Shown: positions 1 through 5,434, numbered from the stretch's first letter. The stretch is DNA of 6,076 bases from a bacterium (GCA_021805405.1 JAJZFK010000188.1:1-6076); one strand, 5' to 3'. Notes: generated from the sequence alone by a model not told the origin. Numbers and translations: made by a program.

Positions 1-582
1 AACGAGGTTACCCTTAAGGTTCGAGATTCGGTACAGCGAGACATGGTCCGCACGTAGTTCGCAGTCTCCCCCCCAATTCACACGGGTCTCAATCGTCGTA
101 CCCGGCGCGTGGAATGCTACCGGAACGTCGACGTACCTGTTTTCGGGAAGTTGCGAGGCGAGGAGCTGCTGGCGGTTTATCACTGTCTGGCCGTTGTCCG
201 TTGCTACGTCTACATTTCCAACAATGAACGAGTCTGTTGGGCCCATCCGCTTCAAACGAAAAAACGCAACATAATTGCCAACAGGGACGGGGGCATACGG
301 ACCATAAACCATCGCGGTATTTGGCCGGTCACCCTCGTGTACCTGCCAGGCACGACCGCCCGCGGTTTGGGAATCGGCAACTGCTTCACCCGCTTCGTGC
401 TGAAGCTGCCCCCCTACGGCTGGCCACGTGGCTACGGCATGGTAGTCAGCGCTAGGCAGAAAAACCGAAACCGCAAGATGACCGGCGATTGAAGGCGGAA
501 GGGAGGTCTTTTGGCTGCAGGTGCCTGGAACTGCCAACCCAAGCATAGCAACCATAGCCACTATCGAGTGATTCATGTTCAC
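1..582 (-). CDS. Probable exported protein with beta-sandwich (carbohydrate-binding-like) domain, N-terminal part; runs off the window
   Basis: An open frame of 194 codons has no stop before the window edge, so the C-terminus is missing. I chose the GTG start at 582 because AGGAGG lies 6 bases upstream; an in-frame ATG two codons later is the alternative. Residues 7-20 are hydrophobic (IVAMVAMLGLAVPG) and are followed by TCSQK, which looks like a signal peptide. The Cys at 22 lacks a canonical lipobox, so a lipoprotein is possible but not supported. Residues about 77-186 resemble a beta-sandwich ligand-binding module: MVYGPY, then GNYVAFFRLKR, and later RYVDVPVAFHAPGTTIETRV followed by LRADHVSLYRI. 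This pattern recalls galactose-binding or carbohydrate-binding-like modules, but I recognise no specific family. The gene starts 11 bases after the xylB stop, so it is probably in the same transcript. Inferred role: an extracellular protein linked to sugar use; the catalytic part, if any, lies outside the window. Confidence 0.8.
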   Translation of the reverse strand, partial: MNMNHSIVAMVAMLGLAVPGTCSQKTSLPPSIAGHLAVSVFLPSADYHAVATWPAVGGQLQHEAGEAVADSQTAGGRAWQVHEGDRPNTAMVYGPYAPVPVGNYVAFFRLKRMGPTDSFIVGNVDVATDNGQTVINRQQLLASQLPENRYVDVPVAFHAPGTTIETRVNWGGDCELRADHVSLYRISNLKGNLV

Positions 583-588
583 GTATCA

Positions 589-594
589 CCTCCT
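589..594 (-). promoter_or_regulatory. Strong Shine-Dalgarno (AGGAGG) overlapping the xylB stop codon
   Basis: The minus strand reads TGAGGAGGTGATACGTG. The TGA stop of xylB shares its final A with AGGAGG, and the GTG start of the next gene follows after 6 bases. The site fixes the GTG start of the exported-protein gene and suggests that its translation is coupled to that of xylB. Confidence 0.8.
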
Positions 595-2144
595 CATTGA
601 GCACGTCCAGAAGAAATATTTGCGACCGCGGCAAAATCCGATTTCAGATGCTGGTAGAGCGACCGATATACCTCGTAATAACGTGAGTAGGCTGCGTGGT
701 TCACCGTACAGGTGTCGGTCTCTTCTACTACCCTGATAGTCTGGCTGCATGCGTCTTCCACCGACGTGTATATGCCGGCACCTACTCCTGCAAGAAGCGC
801 TACACCAAGTGCCGGTCCCTCGTCTACGTTAATTACGCAATGATTGGTACCGATAACGTCTGCCAGAATCTGCCTCCATACCTTGCTTCTCGCTCCGCCG
901 CCACTTGCGCGTACCTGACCAACTGGCACACCCATTTCATGAAAGATCTCAAACGAGTCGCGCAGCCCATAGGCCACGCCTTCGAGAACTGCGCGTGCCG
1001 CGTGCGACCGATCAGTGCGCCTCGTAATTCCGAAGAGCACACCGCGCGCGTCTGGGTCTGGATACGGTGTACGCTCGCCTGTGAGGTAGGGAAGGAGGAT
1101 CGTGCCTTCACAGCCAACGGGTGCATTCGCGGCCTCTGCACAGATAAGGTCATACGGATCGCGCTGAAGGAATGGTGCAATGGCTTTCTCCGGCTGGCAA
1201 AACGTATCGCGATACCACTGCAGCGAACCACCGGCCGAAAGCATCACGCCCATAAGGTGCCATGCGCCGGGCACTGCATGGCAGAACGTGTGCACACGCA
1301 TTAAAGGATCTACCACCGGATTTGCGCTATATGCAAATACAACGCCACTGGTGCCAATCGAGTTAGATACCACACCGGGCATGACGATCCCGTTACCTAC
1401 AGCCCCTGCAGCCTGGTCACCACCACCACCAACTACGGGTGTGCCCGGCAATAAACCTGTAATCGCTGCTGCGTGCTCCGAAATTCTTCCGCTAATCTCA
1501 GGCGACTCATAGCAGGTAGGCATCCATGCCTCAGGAATAGAGATAGCCTGTAGCATTTCTGCAGACCACCGCCTGTTTTTCACATCAAAAAGGGCCGTCC
1601 CCGAAGCGTCAGAAACTTCTGTTGCATACTCACCAGTGAGGCAGAACCGCACATAATCTTTGGGTAACAGTACCTTGCAAACCCGGGCATAGGACTCCGG
1701 TTCATTGTCCCGCAGCCATATAATCTTGCCCGCCGTAAATCCCGTAAGCACCGGGTTCGAGATCAGTTCCATAACGCGCTGTGCGCCTACAGTTTGCGTG
1801 ATCCAGGCACACTGTGCAGAAGTCCTTTGGTCATTCCAAAGCAGAGCGCGGCGAATGGGCTTTCCCGCTTCATCCAGGAAGACGGAACCGTGCATCTGCC
1901 CGCTAAGTCCAACTCCCGCGATCTGCCTCACATCTACACGGCTCTTCTCCAGAACCTCCTTCACTGTGGAGGCGGACGCATCCCACCAATCATCGGGATC
2001 CTGTTCGCTCCATTGAGGTTGGGGCGTGTATAGAGGGTACTCCTTAACTGCCCGAGCCAGTACAGTACCGGCTTCGTCTATAAGGATAGTCTTCGTACCA
2101 CTAGTTCCAATATCAATACCTACTAGATATCTGTGTTGCTGCAT
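594..2144 (-). CDS. xylB: Xylulokinase (FGGY carbohydrate kinase)
   Basis: This cytoplasmic enzyme phosphorylates D-xylulose with ATP to xylulose 5-phosphate, feeding the pentose phosphate pathway. The 516-residue product is slightly longer than E. coli XylB (about 484) and looks complete. Visible FGGY features are the N-terminal phosphate loop DIGTSGTK (11-18), WSEQDP (45-50), GQMHG (82-86) and WNDQR (103-107). LLPKDY (159-164) follows. GGGGDQAAGA (239-248) carries the likely catalytic Asp243. GTSG (264-267), HLMGVMLSAGG (296-306), GERTPYPDP (356-364) and the ATP-site motif SGGGARS (414-420) complete the fold. MHG, the WSEQDP region and the ERTP motif all match XylB rather than glycerol kinase or gluconokinase. 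The ATG at 2144 has GGGAG 7 bases upstream. No xylose isomerase (xylA) gene is visible nearby. It is the first gene after the ribosomal-cluster terminator and is followed by the exported-protein gene. Substrate could differ in detail within the family. Confidence 0.95.
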   Translation of the reverse strand: MQQHRYLVGIDIGTSGTKTILIDEAGTVLARAVKEYPLYTPQPQWSEQDPDDWWDASASTVKEVLEKSRVDVRQIAGVGLSGQMHGSVFLDEAGKPIRRALLWNDQRTSAQCAWITQTVGAQRVMELISNPVLTGFTAGKIIWLRDNEPESYARVCKVLLPKDYVRFCLTGEYATEVSDASGTALFDVKNRRWSAEMLQAISIPEAWMPTCYESPEISGRISEHAAAITGLLPGTPVVGGGGDQAAGAVGNGIVMPGVVSNSIGTSGVVFAYSANPVVDPLMRVHTFCHAVPGAWHLMGVMLSAGGSLQWYRDTFCQPEKAIAPFLQRDPYDLICAEAANAPVGCEGTILLPYLTGERTPYPDPDARGVLFGITRRTDRSHAARAVLEGVAYGLRDSFEIFHEMGVPVGQVRASGGGARSKVWRQILADVIGTNHCVINVDEGPALGVALLAGVGAGIYTSVEDACSQTIRVVEETDTCTVNHAAYSRYYEVYRSLYQHLKSDFAAVANISSGRAQ

Positions 2145-2193
2145 CCAGATGCTCCCAGTTTATTTGAAGTTATTTGCGTCTAGCCGCTTGATG

Positions 2194-2208
2194 ATAGAGA
2201 ATTCTATA
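2194..2208 (-). promoter_or_regulatory. Candidate xylB -10 region overlapped by a small dyad
   Basis: On the minus strand, TATAGA (2208-2203) could be a -10 element about 60 bases upstream of the xylB start. It overlaps a perfect inverted repeat, ATAGA-ATTC-TCTAT (2207-2194), which could be an operator. I see no good -35 at the right spacing. A second weak combination, TTGAAT followed by TATACG about 18 bases on, lies further upstream between the terminator and this dyad. The assignment rests only on position and short matches. Confidence 0.22.
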
Positions 2209-2295
2209 CAAACTTAATGATTACCTGCTATGAGGCCGTATATGCTAATAAACTTGCACAATTCAACAATGTAAGTACCCCGATTCCTAGCGTCC

Positions 2296-2343
2296 AAAAT
2301 AGAACAAGAGGACCGACGCTATTAAATAACGACGGCCCTCTTG
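2296..2343 (-). terminator. Intrinsic terminator after rplA
   Basis: On the minus strand a 14-position stem (2343-2330 against 2318-2305) starts about 20 bases after the rplA stop. It has 12 Watson-Crick pairs, one G-T pair and one T-T mismatch, closing an 11-base A/T-rich loop. The stem is followed by TTCTATTTT (2304-2296), a moderate T-rich tract. It most likely ends the secE-nusG-rplK-rplA transcript and isolates it from xylB. There is no T tract on the other side, so it should act mainly in the minus direction. Confidence 0.8.
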
Positions 2344-2364
2344 ATAAACTCACAAACCGGTAGG

Positions 2365-3162
2365 CTACTTTTCTAGCATCTTCTGTAACAGAGCAACGTC
2401 CACTTTCACGCCGGGGCCCATAGACGACGAGACCGTAGTGTTCAACAGGTACTTGCCCTTGCTGGCGCTAGGCTTGGCTTTCACCAGTGCACCAACCAGT
2501 GCAGTGAGGTTCGCAAGCAGGTTTTCTGCAGGATAGCTCACCTTGCCGATGGGAGCATGGATGATGCCCGCCTTGTCAACGCGATACTCCACACGAGTAG
2601 CATTTTTGATTTCTGTAACGACCGCTGCGGCGTTTGGAGAAACAGTACCAGCCTTGGGGTTGGGCATTTTGGTTCGCAGGATCTGTCCAACTCGGCCAAC
2701 AATAGGCATCATGTCTGGCGTAGCGATGATTGTGTCGCACGCAGCGCCACCATCTTTCTGAATTCGCTCTATGAGGTCTTCCGCGCCGACAACATCCGCG
2801 CCAGCAGCCAGAGCAGCATCAGCCTGAGCGCCGCGTGCAAATACCCAAACTATACTGGTCTTGCCTGTGCCGAAGGGTAGGCTCGTTGTGCCTCGAACCA
2901 TCTGGTCACCGTGGCGGGGATCAACTCCAAGTTTGACTGCAACATCCACAGTCTCATCGAACTTGGCGGTTGCAAGCTTCTTGACGAGGTCGACTGCCGC
3001 TGTCGGCTCAACGATAGCTTCACCATCGAAGGTCTTCTCTAGAGCAAGAAACCGTTTGCTGTGGCGCGGGCGGTGAACTTTCGCCTTGCGCCGTGCCGCG
3101 GTAGAGAGCCCATGTTTTTCTTGGCCCTCTTCGGTGCTAACATCAACAACTGTATCAGACAT
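2365..3162 (-). CDS. rplA: 50S ribosomal protein L1, with N-terminal extension
   Basis: L1 binds 23S rRNA at the mobile L1 stalk, helps release deacylated tRNA, and in many bacteria represses its own operon by binding mRNA. The product has 265 residues against the usual 225-235. The excess is an N-terminal stretch of about 30 residues, acidic then basic (ARRKAKVHRPRHSKR at 23-37), ahead of the usual start of the domain near FLALEK. Family motifs are clear: AVKLGVDPRHGDQMVRGT (75-92), LPFGTGKT (95-102), ATPDMMPIVGRVGQIL (147-162), MPNPKAGTV (166-174) and VEYRVDKAGIIHAPIGKVSY (191-210). The usual GPRGL before MPNPK is replaced by RTK (163-165), two residues shorter. The ATG at 3162 has AGGAG 6 bases upstream, which supports the long form. 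It is the last gene of the cluster and a terminator follows. Identity is certain; the effect of the changed loop is unknown. Confidence 0.97.
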   Translation of the reverse strand: MSDTVVDVSTEEGQEKHGLSTAARRKAKVHRPRHSKRFLALEKTFDGEAIVEPTAAVDLVKKLATAKFDETVDVAVKLGVDPRHGDQMVRGTTSLPFGTGKTSIVWVFARGAQADAALAAGADVVGAEDLIERIQKDGGAACDTIIATPDMMPIVGRVGQILRTKMPNPKAGTVSPNAAAVVTEIKNATRVEYRVDKAGIIHAPIGKVSYPAENLLANLTALVGALVKAKPSASKGKYLLNTTVSSSMGPGVKVDVALLQKMLEK

Positions 3163-3183
3163 CTATTTCTCCTGTGGTCAATA

Positions 3184-3227
3184 GCGGTGCGATAACACCT
3201 GCCACGTAGTACCCCGTTTCAACGGGG
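3184..3227 (-). promoter_or_regulatory. Two tandem hairpins in the rplA leader
   Basis: The 71-base gap between the membrane-protein gene and rplA holds two predicted RNA hairpins, read on the minus strand. The first is CCCCGT-TGAA-ACGGGG (3227-3212), a perfect 6-bp stem. The second is GCAGGTGT-TATC-GCACCGC (3202-3184), about 7 pairs with a bulged A. Neither is followed by a T tract, so they are poor terminators. A translational control site such as an L1 autogenous operator, or an RNase site, is possible but not shown. Confidence 0.4.
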
Positions 3228-3233
3228 GAGCAA

Positions 3234-3641
3234 TTACTTCCGGTCGTCTCGTTGTGAGGGAATATTCTCCGGAATCAACGACTTGCCGTCCGAGTTAGTC
3301 ATGGAAGCCCTCTTGCCAACCTGGCTCCAAACTGAAGACATGACCATCAATCCCCAGAGGCCCAAGCCATAGGCCAACCCTGCACACATCTGTGAAATGG
3401 GAGAAGCTTTGCCGCCCGATGTGGCAATGACACTGGTAACAATTAGTCCCAGAGCCGTCGCCATAATCGCATACCACACCGACTGACCGTAAAAGCGAGC
3501 TTTTCGCTGGTCTCTTTGAGCTGCCGCAACATGGTAAGCGATATCGGCATCTAGCCGCGCAACCTTCTCACGAAGGACCAGCCACGCCATACCTAGCGAG
3601 CTCAACAATACAATTGTATAAACCAATGGTGATGTGGCCAC
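3234..3641 (-). CDS. Unrecognised small membrane protein with three predicted transmembrane segments
   Basis: The product has 135 residues and matches no family I can name. I chose the GTG start at 3641 because GGGAGGAG lies 5 bases upstream. A longer form from a TTG at 3674 would overlap the end of rplK and has no comparable site. Hydrophobic segments lie at about 4-23 (VYTIVLLSSLGMAWLVL), 53-74 (WYAIMATALGLIVTSVIA) and 85-105 (AGLAYGLGLWGLMVMSSVW). Between the first two is a charged, probably helical stretch (REKVARLDADI, then AAAQRDQRKARF). The C-terminal tail of about 30 residues is polar and charged. It starts 19 bases after the rplK stop and ends 71 bases before rplA, so it should be co-transcribed with them. 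Insertion of a membrane gene between rplK and rplA is unusual. Function is unknown; co-transcription with secE is suggestive at most. Confidence 0.8.
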   Translation of the reverse strand: MATSPLVYTIVLLSSLGMAWLVLREKVARLDADIAYHVAAAQRDQRKARFYGQSVWYAIMATALGLIVTSVIATSGGKASPISQMCAGLAYGLGLWGLMVMSSVWSQVGKRASMTNSDGKSLIPENIPSQRDDRK

Positions 3642-3646
3642 GATTT

Positions 3647-3654
3647 CTCCTCCC
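3647..3654 (-). promoter_or_regulatory. Shine-Dalgarno deciding the GTG start of the membrane protein
   Basis: The minus strand reads GGGAGGAG followed by AAATC and then GTG at 3641. The site lies wholly within the 19-base gap after the rplK stop codon. This strong match argues for a short 135-residue product over the 11-residue longer form that would begin inside rplK. Confidence 0.75.
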
Positions 3655-3660
3655 AGCCTG

Positions 3661-4083
3661 TCACACGATATCAATACCCATGGATCGCGCGGTACCTGCG
3701 ATAATTAGCATCGCTGCATCAATGTCGTTGGCATTCAGGTCTGGCATTTTCGTTTCGGCGATCTGCCTTAACTGGTCACGAGTGACTTTTCCAACCTTGT
3801 CGCTTTGTGGCCTGCTAGACCCCTTTGGTACACCGGCCGCTTTTTTCAGAAGTTCGCCAGCAGGCGGCGTCTTCGTAATAAAAGTGAACGAGCGATCCTC
3901 AAAAATGGTGATTTCAACGGGGATGACGGTACCAATTTGAGGTGCGGTCTTCTCGTTGTATCCCTTTATGAACTCCATCATGTTAATACCGTACGGTCCA
4001 AGCGTTGAACCAACGGGTGGTGCGGGTGTTGCTTTGCCAGCGGGAAGCTGCAGCTTCACTACCGCGGTTATCTTCTTTGCCAT
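3661..4083 (-). CDS. rplK: 50S ribosomal protein L11
   Basis: L11 binds the GTPase-associated centre of 23S rRNA and takes part in elongation-factor turnover and stringent-response signalling. The 140-residue product has normal family length. The N-terminal domain carries MAKKITAVVKLQLPAGKATP, then APPVGSTLGPYGIN (21-34) and MMEFIKGYNEKT (35-46). The C-terminal rRNA-binding domain includes FEDRSFTFITKTPPAGELLKK in two adjoining stretches from about 61, KVGKVTRDQ (96-104) and AGTARSMGIDIV (129-140). In the proline-rich loop, position 26 is Ser where most bacterial L11 proteins have Pro (VGPALG). ATG at 4083 has GAGGAG with a short 4-base spacer. It follows nusG by 61 bases, the standard nusG-rplK order. 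Downstream, the usual direct neighbour rplA is displaced by a membrane-protein gene. Confidence 0.98.
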   Translation of the reverse strand: MAKKITAVVKLQLPAGKATPAPPVGSTLGPYGINMMEFIKGYNEKTAPQIGTVIPVEITIFEDRSFTFITKTPPAGELLKKAAGVPKGSSRPQSDKVGKVTRDQLRQIAETKMPDLNANDIDAAMLIIAGTARSMGIDIV

Positions 4084-4144
4084 CCTACTCCTCGTTTCAG
4101 GCCATGCGTCACCAGCTATTACACTGTACGCATAGTACGACTGA

Positions 4145-4672
4145 TTAGATTACTTTTTCTACCTGGCCAAAATCGAGTTCCACTGGTGTATCGCGTCCAA
4201 AAATGGAGATGAGCACCTTTAGCTTCTCCTTTTCGGCATTTACACCCTCGATCTTTCCAGTAAATTCTGTAAACGGGCCAGAAACCACGCGCACAACCTC
4301 GCCCTTGTCAAACTTGGCGACAGGTGCTGCGGCTTTACCCTCCACTGCCTCAATAATATCTCGGATTTCATGGTCCTGCAGAGGAACTGGTCTACCACCT
4401 GAAGGAATGAAGCCTGTAACCCCAGTAGTTGATTTTACTAAAAACCAGGTGTTTTCGTCTAGAACCATCTCAATTAAGACGTAGCCGGGATACAGCTTGG
4501 TATTAACTTCCGTCTTCTTGCCATTACGTACCTTAAGCTCCGGCTTGGTAGGCACGAGTATCCGGGTGACTTTTTCACGCAGATTCATGGTCTCTGCGCG
4601 CCTCAGGATGTTAGTGGCTACTTTATTTTCGTGCCCAGAGAAGGTATGAATGGCATACCAGTGTCGTTGCAT
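4145..4672 (-). CDS. nusG: Transcription termination/antitermination protein NusG
   Basis: NusG binds RNA polymerase, suppresses pausing, and can link it to the ribosome or Rho. From the ATG at 4672 the product has 175 residues, close to E. coli NusG (181). The NGN domain (about 3-110) begins HWYAIHTFSGHENKVATNI and continues with KLYPGYVLIEM (59-69), NTWFLVKSTTGVTGFI (74-89) and GGRPVPL (92-98). The KOW domain (about 118-175) shows KGEVVRVVSGPFTEFTGKI (123-141), LKVLISIFGRDTPVELDF and VEKVI at the end. I preferred the ATG at 4672 because family members start a few residues before WY; its GGGAG lies only 3 bases away. A GTG at 4714 would add 14 residues and start 5 bases after the secE stop, so it cannot be excluded. 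The gene lies between secE and rplK as in most bacteria. Confidence 0.95.
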   Translation of the reverse strand: MQRHWYAIHTFSGHENKVATNILRRAETMNLREKVTRILVPTKPELKVRNGKKTEVNTKLYPGYVLIEMVLDENTWFLVKSTTGVTGFIPSGGRPVPLQDHEIRDIIEAVEGKAAAPVAKFDKGEVVRVVSGPFTEFTGKIEGVNAEKEKLKVLISIFGRDTPVELDFGQVEKVI

Positions 4673-4719
4673 TTGCTCCCATCGCCTTTCAGGCCCTGCT
4701 GACCGCGCTAGCACGCCCT

Positions 4720-4956
4720 CTATATTCGGGCGATCCAGTTAAAAATAACTTCCAGAACAGAGTTAAGAACAGCCATATAAAAGCCCAGCAGCACAATAAT
4801 GGCAATTACTACAGAGGTAAGTCGCTTGACTTCATGAGGCGTAGGCCACGTAGTTTTCTCTAGCTCGGTCCATACCCCCCTCAAAAAGCTTTCACTTTTC
4901 CGGGTGATATCCTCGCCAGAACCAGTCGCCGGCTTTAGCGTCTTTTCAACCGCCAT
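4720..4956 (-). CDS. secE: Preprotein translocase subunit SecE
   Basis: SecE clamps SecY in the SecYEG protein-conducting channel of the inner membrane. The product has 78 residues, typical of the short, single-span SecE found in most non-enterobacterial lineages. The N-terminal 20 residues are polar. The conserved amphipathic segment is FLRGVWTELEKTTWPTPHEV (24-43), holding the family's EL-x-x-TWPT motif. One membrane segment follows at about 47-67 (SVVIAIIVLLGFYMAVLNSV), then a hydrophobic C-terminus ending WIARI. The ATG at 4956 has AAGGA 7 bases upstream. A longer form from 5001 would add 15 residues, lacks a better site, and is not typical of the family. It sits between tRNA-Trp and nusG. 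Confidence 0.96.
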   Translation of the reverse strand: MAVEKTLKPATGSGEDITRKSESFLRGVWTELEKTTWPTPHEVKRLTSVVIAIIVLLGFYMAVLNSVLEVIFNWIARI

Positions 4957-5000
4957 GTTATCATCCTTCGTCGTGCGGCCAGCTATTAATGCACCGCACA

Positions 5001-5023
5001 TGCCCGGCTTTACTCTACGGGCA
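5001..5023 (-). promoter_or_regulatory. Small hairpin in the secE leader
   Basis: Between tRNA-Trp and secE the minus strand reads TGCCCG, then 11 bases, then CGGGCA, a perfect 6-bp stem. It is not followed by a T tract, so it is unlikely to be an intrinsic terminator. It could take part in processing of the tRNA 3' end out of the polycistronic transcript. No promoter stood out in this gap. Confidence 0.3.
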
Positions 5024-5053
5024 CCTGGCAGCCCGTGTTACCATAATACTAAG

Positions 5054-5126
5054 CAGGGGCAGAGAGGCTCGAACTCCCGACCTGCGGTTTTGGAGACCGC
5101 TGCTCTACCAACTGAGCTATACCCCT
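5054..5126 (-). tRNA. trnW: tRNA-Trp (anticodon CCA)
   Basis: All cloverleaf elements are visible on the minus strand in 73 bases. The acceptor arms are AGGGGTA and TGCCCCT (one T-G pair) with discriminator G. The D arm is GCTC-AGTTGGTA-GAGC. The anticodon arm is GCGGT-CTCCAAA-ACCGC, whose loop centre CCA reads UGG (Trp). The variable loop is AGGTC, and the T arm is GGGAG-TTCGAGC-CTCTC with one G-T pair. The 3' CCA is not encoded; CTTA follows the discriminator, so CCA is presumably added by nucleotidyltransferase. It lies between rpmG and secE, a well-known place for tRNA-Trp. Confidence 0.97.
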
Positions 5127-5162
5127 AGGATTTGGTGCCACCGCGCGCACCTGCCTAACCCG

Positions 5163-5333
5163 CTACTTGGCCTCACGATGCATGGTGTGCTTGCGGCAAG
5201 CCGGTCGTGCACAATACTTCTTGAGCTCAAGTCGCTCCCGCTGCGTTGTTCGATTCTTGGATGTGGTGTAGTTTCTGGATTTGCACTCGGTGCACGCCAT
5301 TACTACAATCACCCGTGTTTCCTTACCAGCCAT
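5163..5333 (-). CDS. rpmG: 50S ribosomal protein L33, zinc-knuckle type with unusual spacing
   Basis: This 56-residue protein of the large subunit is near the family's usual 49-55. The sequence starts MAGKETRVIVVMACTECKSR and continues NYTTSKNRTTQRERLELKKY, the clear L33 pattern, ending KHTMHREAK. Zinc ligands are C14 and C17 (CTEC) and a second pair in KKYCARPACRKH (39-50). That second pair is C-x4-C (C41, C46) where L33 proteins of this type normally have C-x2-C (YCPRCRKH). ATG at 5333 is the only plausible start upstream of CTEC, because an in-frame TGA lies 6 codons before it; the Shine-Dalgarno is weak (GGATGGA). It lies after tuf and before tRNA-Trp, as in Thermus-type clusters. It is easily missed because of its length. 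Confidence 0.93.
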   Translation of the reverse strand: MAGKETRVIVVMACTECKSRNYTTSKNRTTQRERLELKKYCARPACRKHTMHREAK

Positions 5334-5394
5334 AATTTTCCATCCATTTCACGCCTGGCCTGCAGTTTATACGGCTGGGCGAACTGATGTGTTC

Positions 5395-5425
5395 GAAGCG
5401 CTGGCTCATCAAGAACCAGCGCTTC
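5395..5425 (-). terminator. Strong hairpin after tuf, without a T tract
   Basis: A 13-position stem (5425-5413 against 5407-5395) with a 5-base loop starts about 10 bases after the tuf stop. Twelve pairs are Watson-Crick and one is T-G. On the minus strand the 3' flank is GAACACATCAG, so there is no run of T. It could reduce read-through, protect the tuf mRNA 3' end, or be a processing site that lets tuf be expressed more than the genes downstream. A classical intrinsic terminator is not fully supported. Confidence 0.5.
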
Positions 5426-5434
5426 CTATGTAAT

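Noticed and set aside
109..492. Plus-strand open frame of 127 codons in the left region
   Set aside because: It lies antisense to the exported-protein gene, has no good ribosome binding site, and its composition (rich in Arg, Cys, Trp) looks like a shadow frame.
833..1231. Minus-strand open frame of 132 codons within xylB in another frame
   Set aside because: The overlapping frame encodes conserved FGGY kinase motifs, so this is a shadow. I saw no sign of a frameshift in xylB.
696..1304. Plus-strand open frame of 202 codons inside xylB
   Set aside because: It is antisense to a well-conserved kinase, shows no family motif, and has no credible start signal.
3642..3674. Longer N-terminus for the small membrane protein from a TTG inside rplK
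   Set aside because: The TTG has no ribosome binding site, whereas the GTG at 3641 has a strong one at good spacing.
4084..4144. L1 autogenous operator before rplK
   Set aside because: This gap is the usual place for it, but I could not fold it into the known two-helix site with an asymmetric loop. It remains possible and could be tested with covariance models.
4957..5001. 15-residue N-terminal extension of SecE
   Set aside because: The ATG at 4956 has AAGGA at good spacing and gives the normal family start. The longer form overlaps the leader hairpin and looks non-coding.
5334..5394. Promoter for rpmG
   Set aside because: TATAAA is present but there is no reasonable -35 at 16-18 bases, so I do not annotate it.
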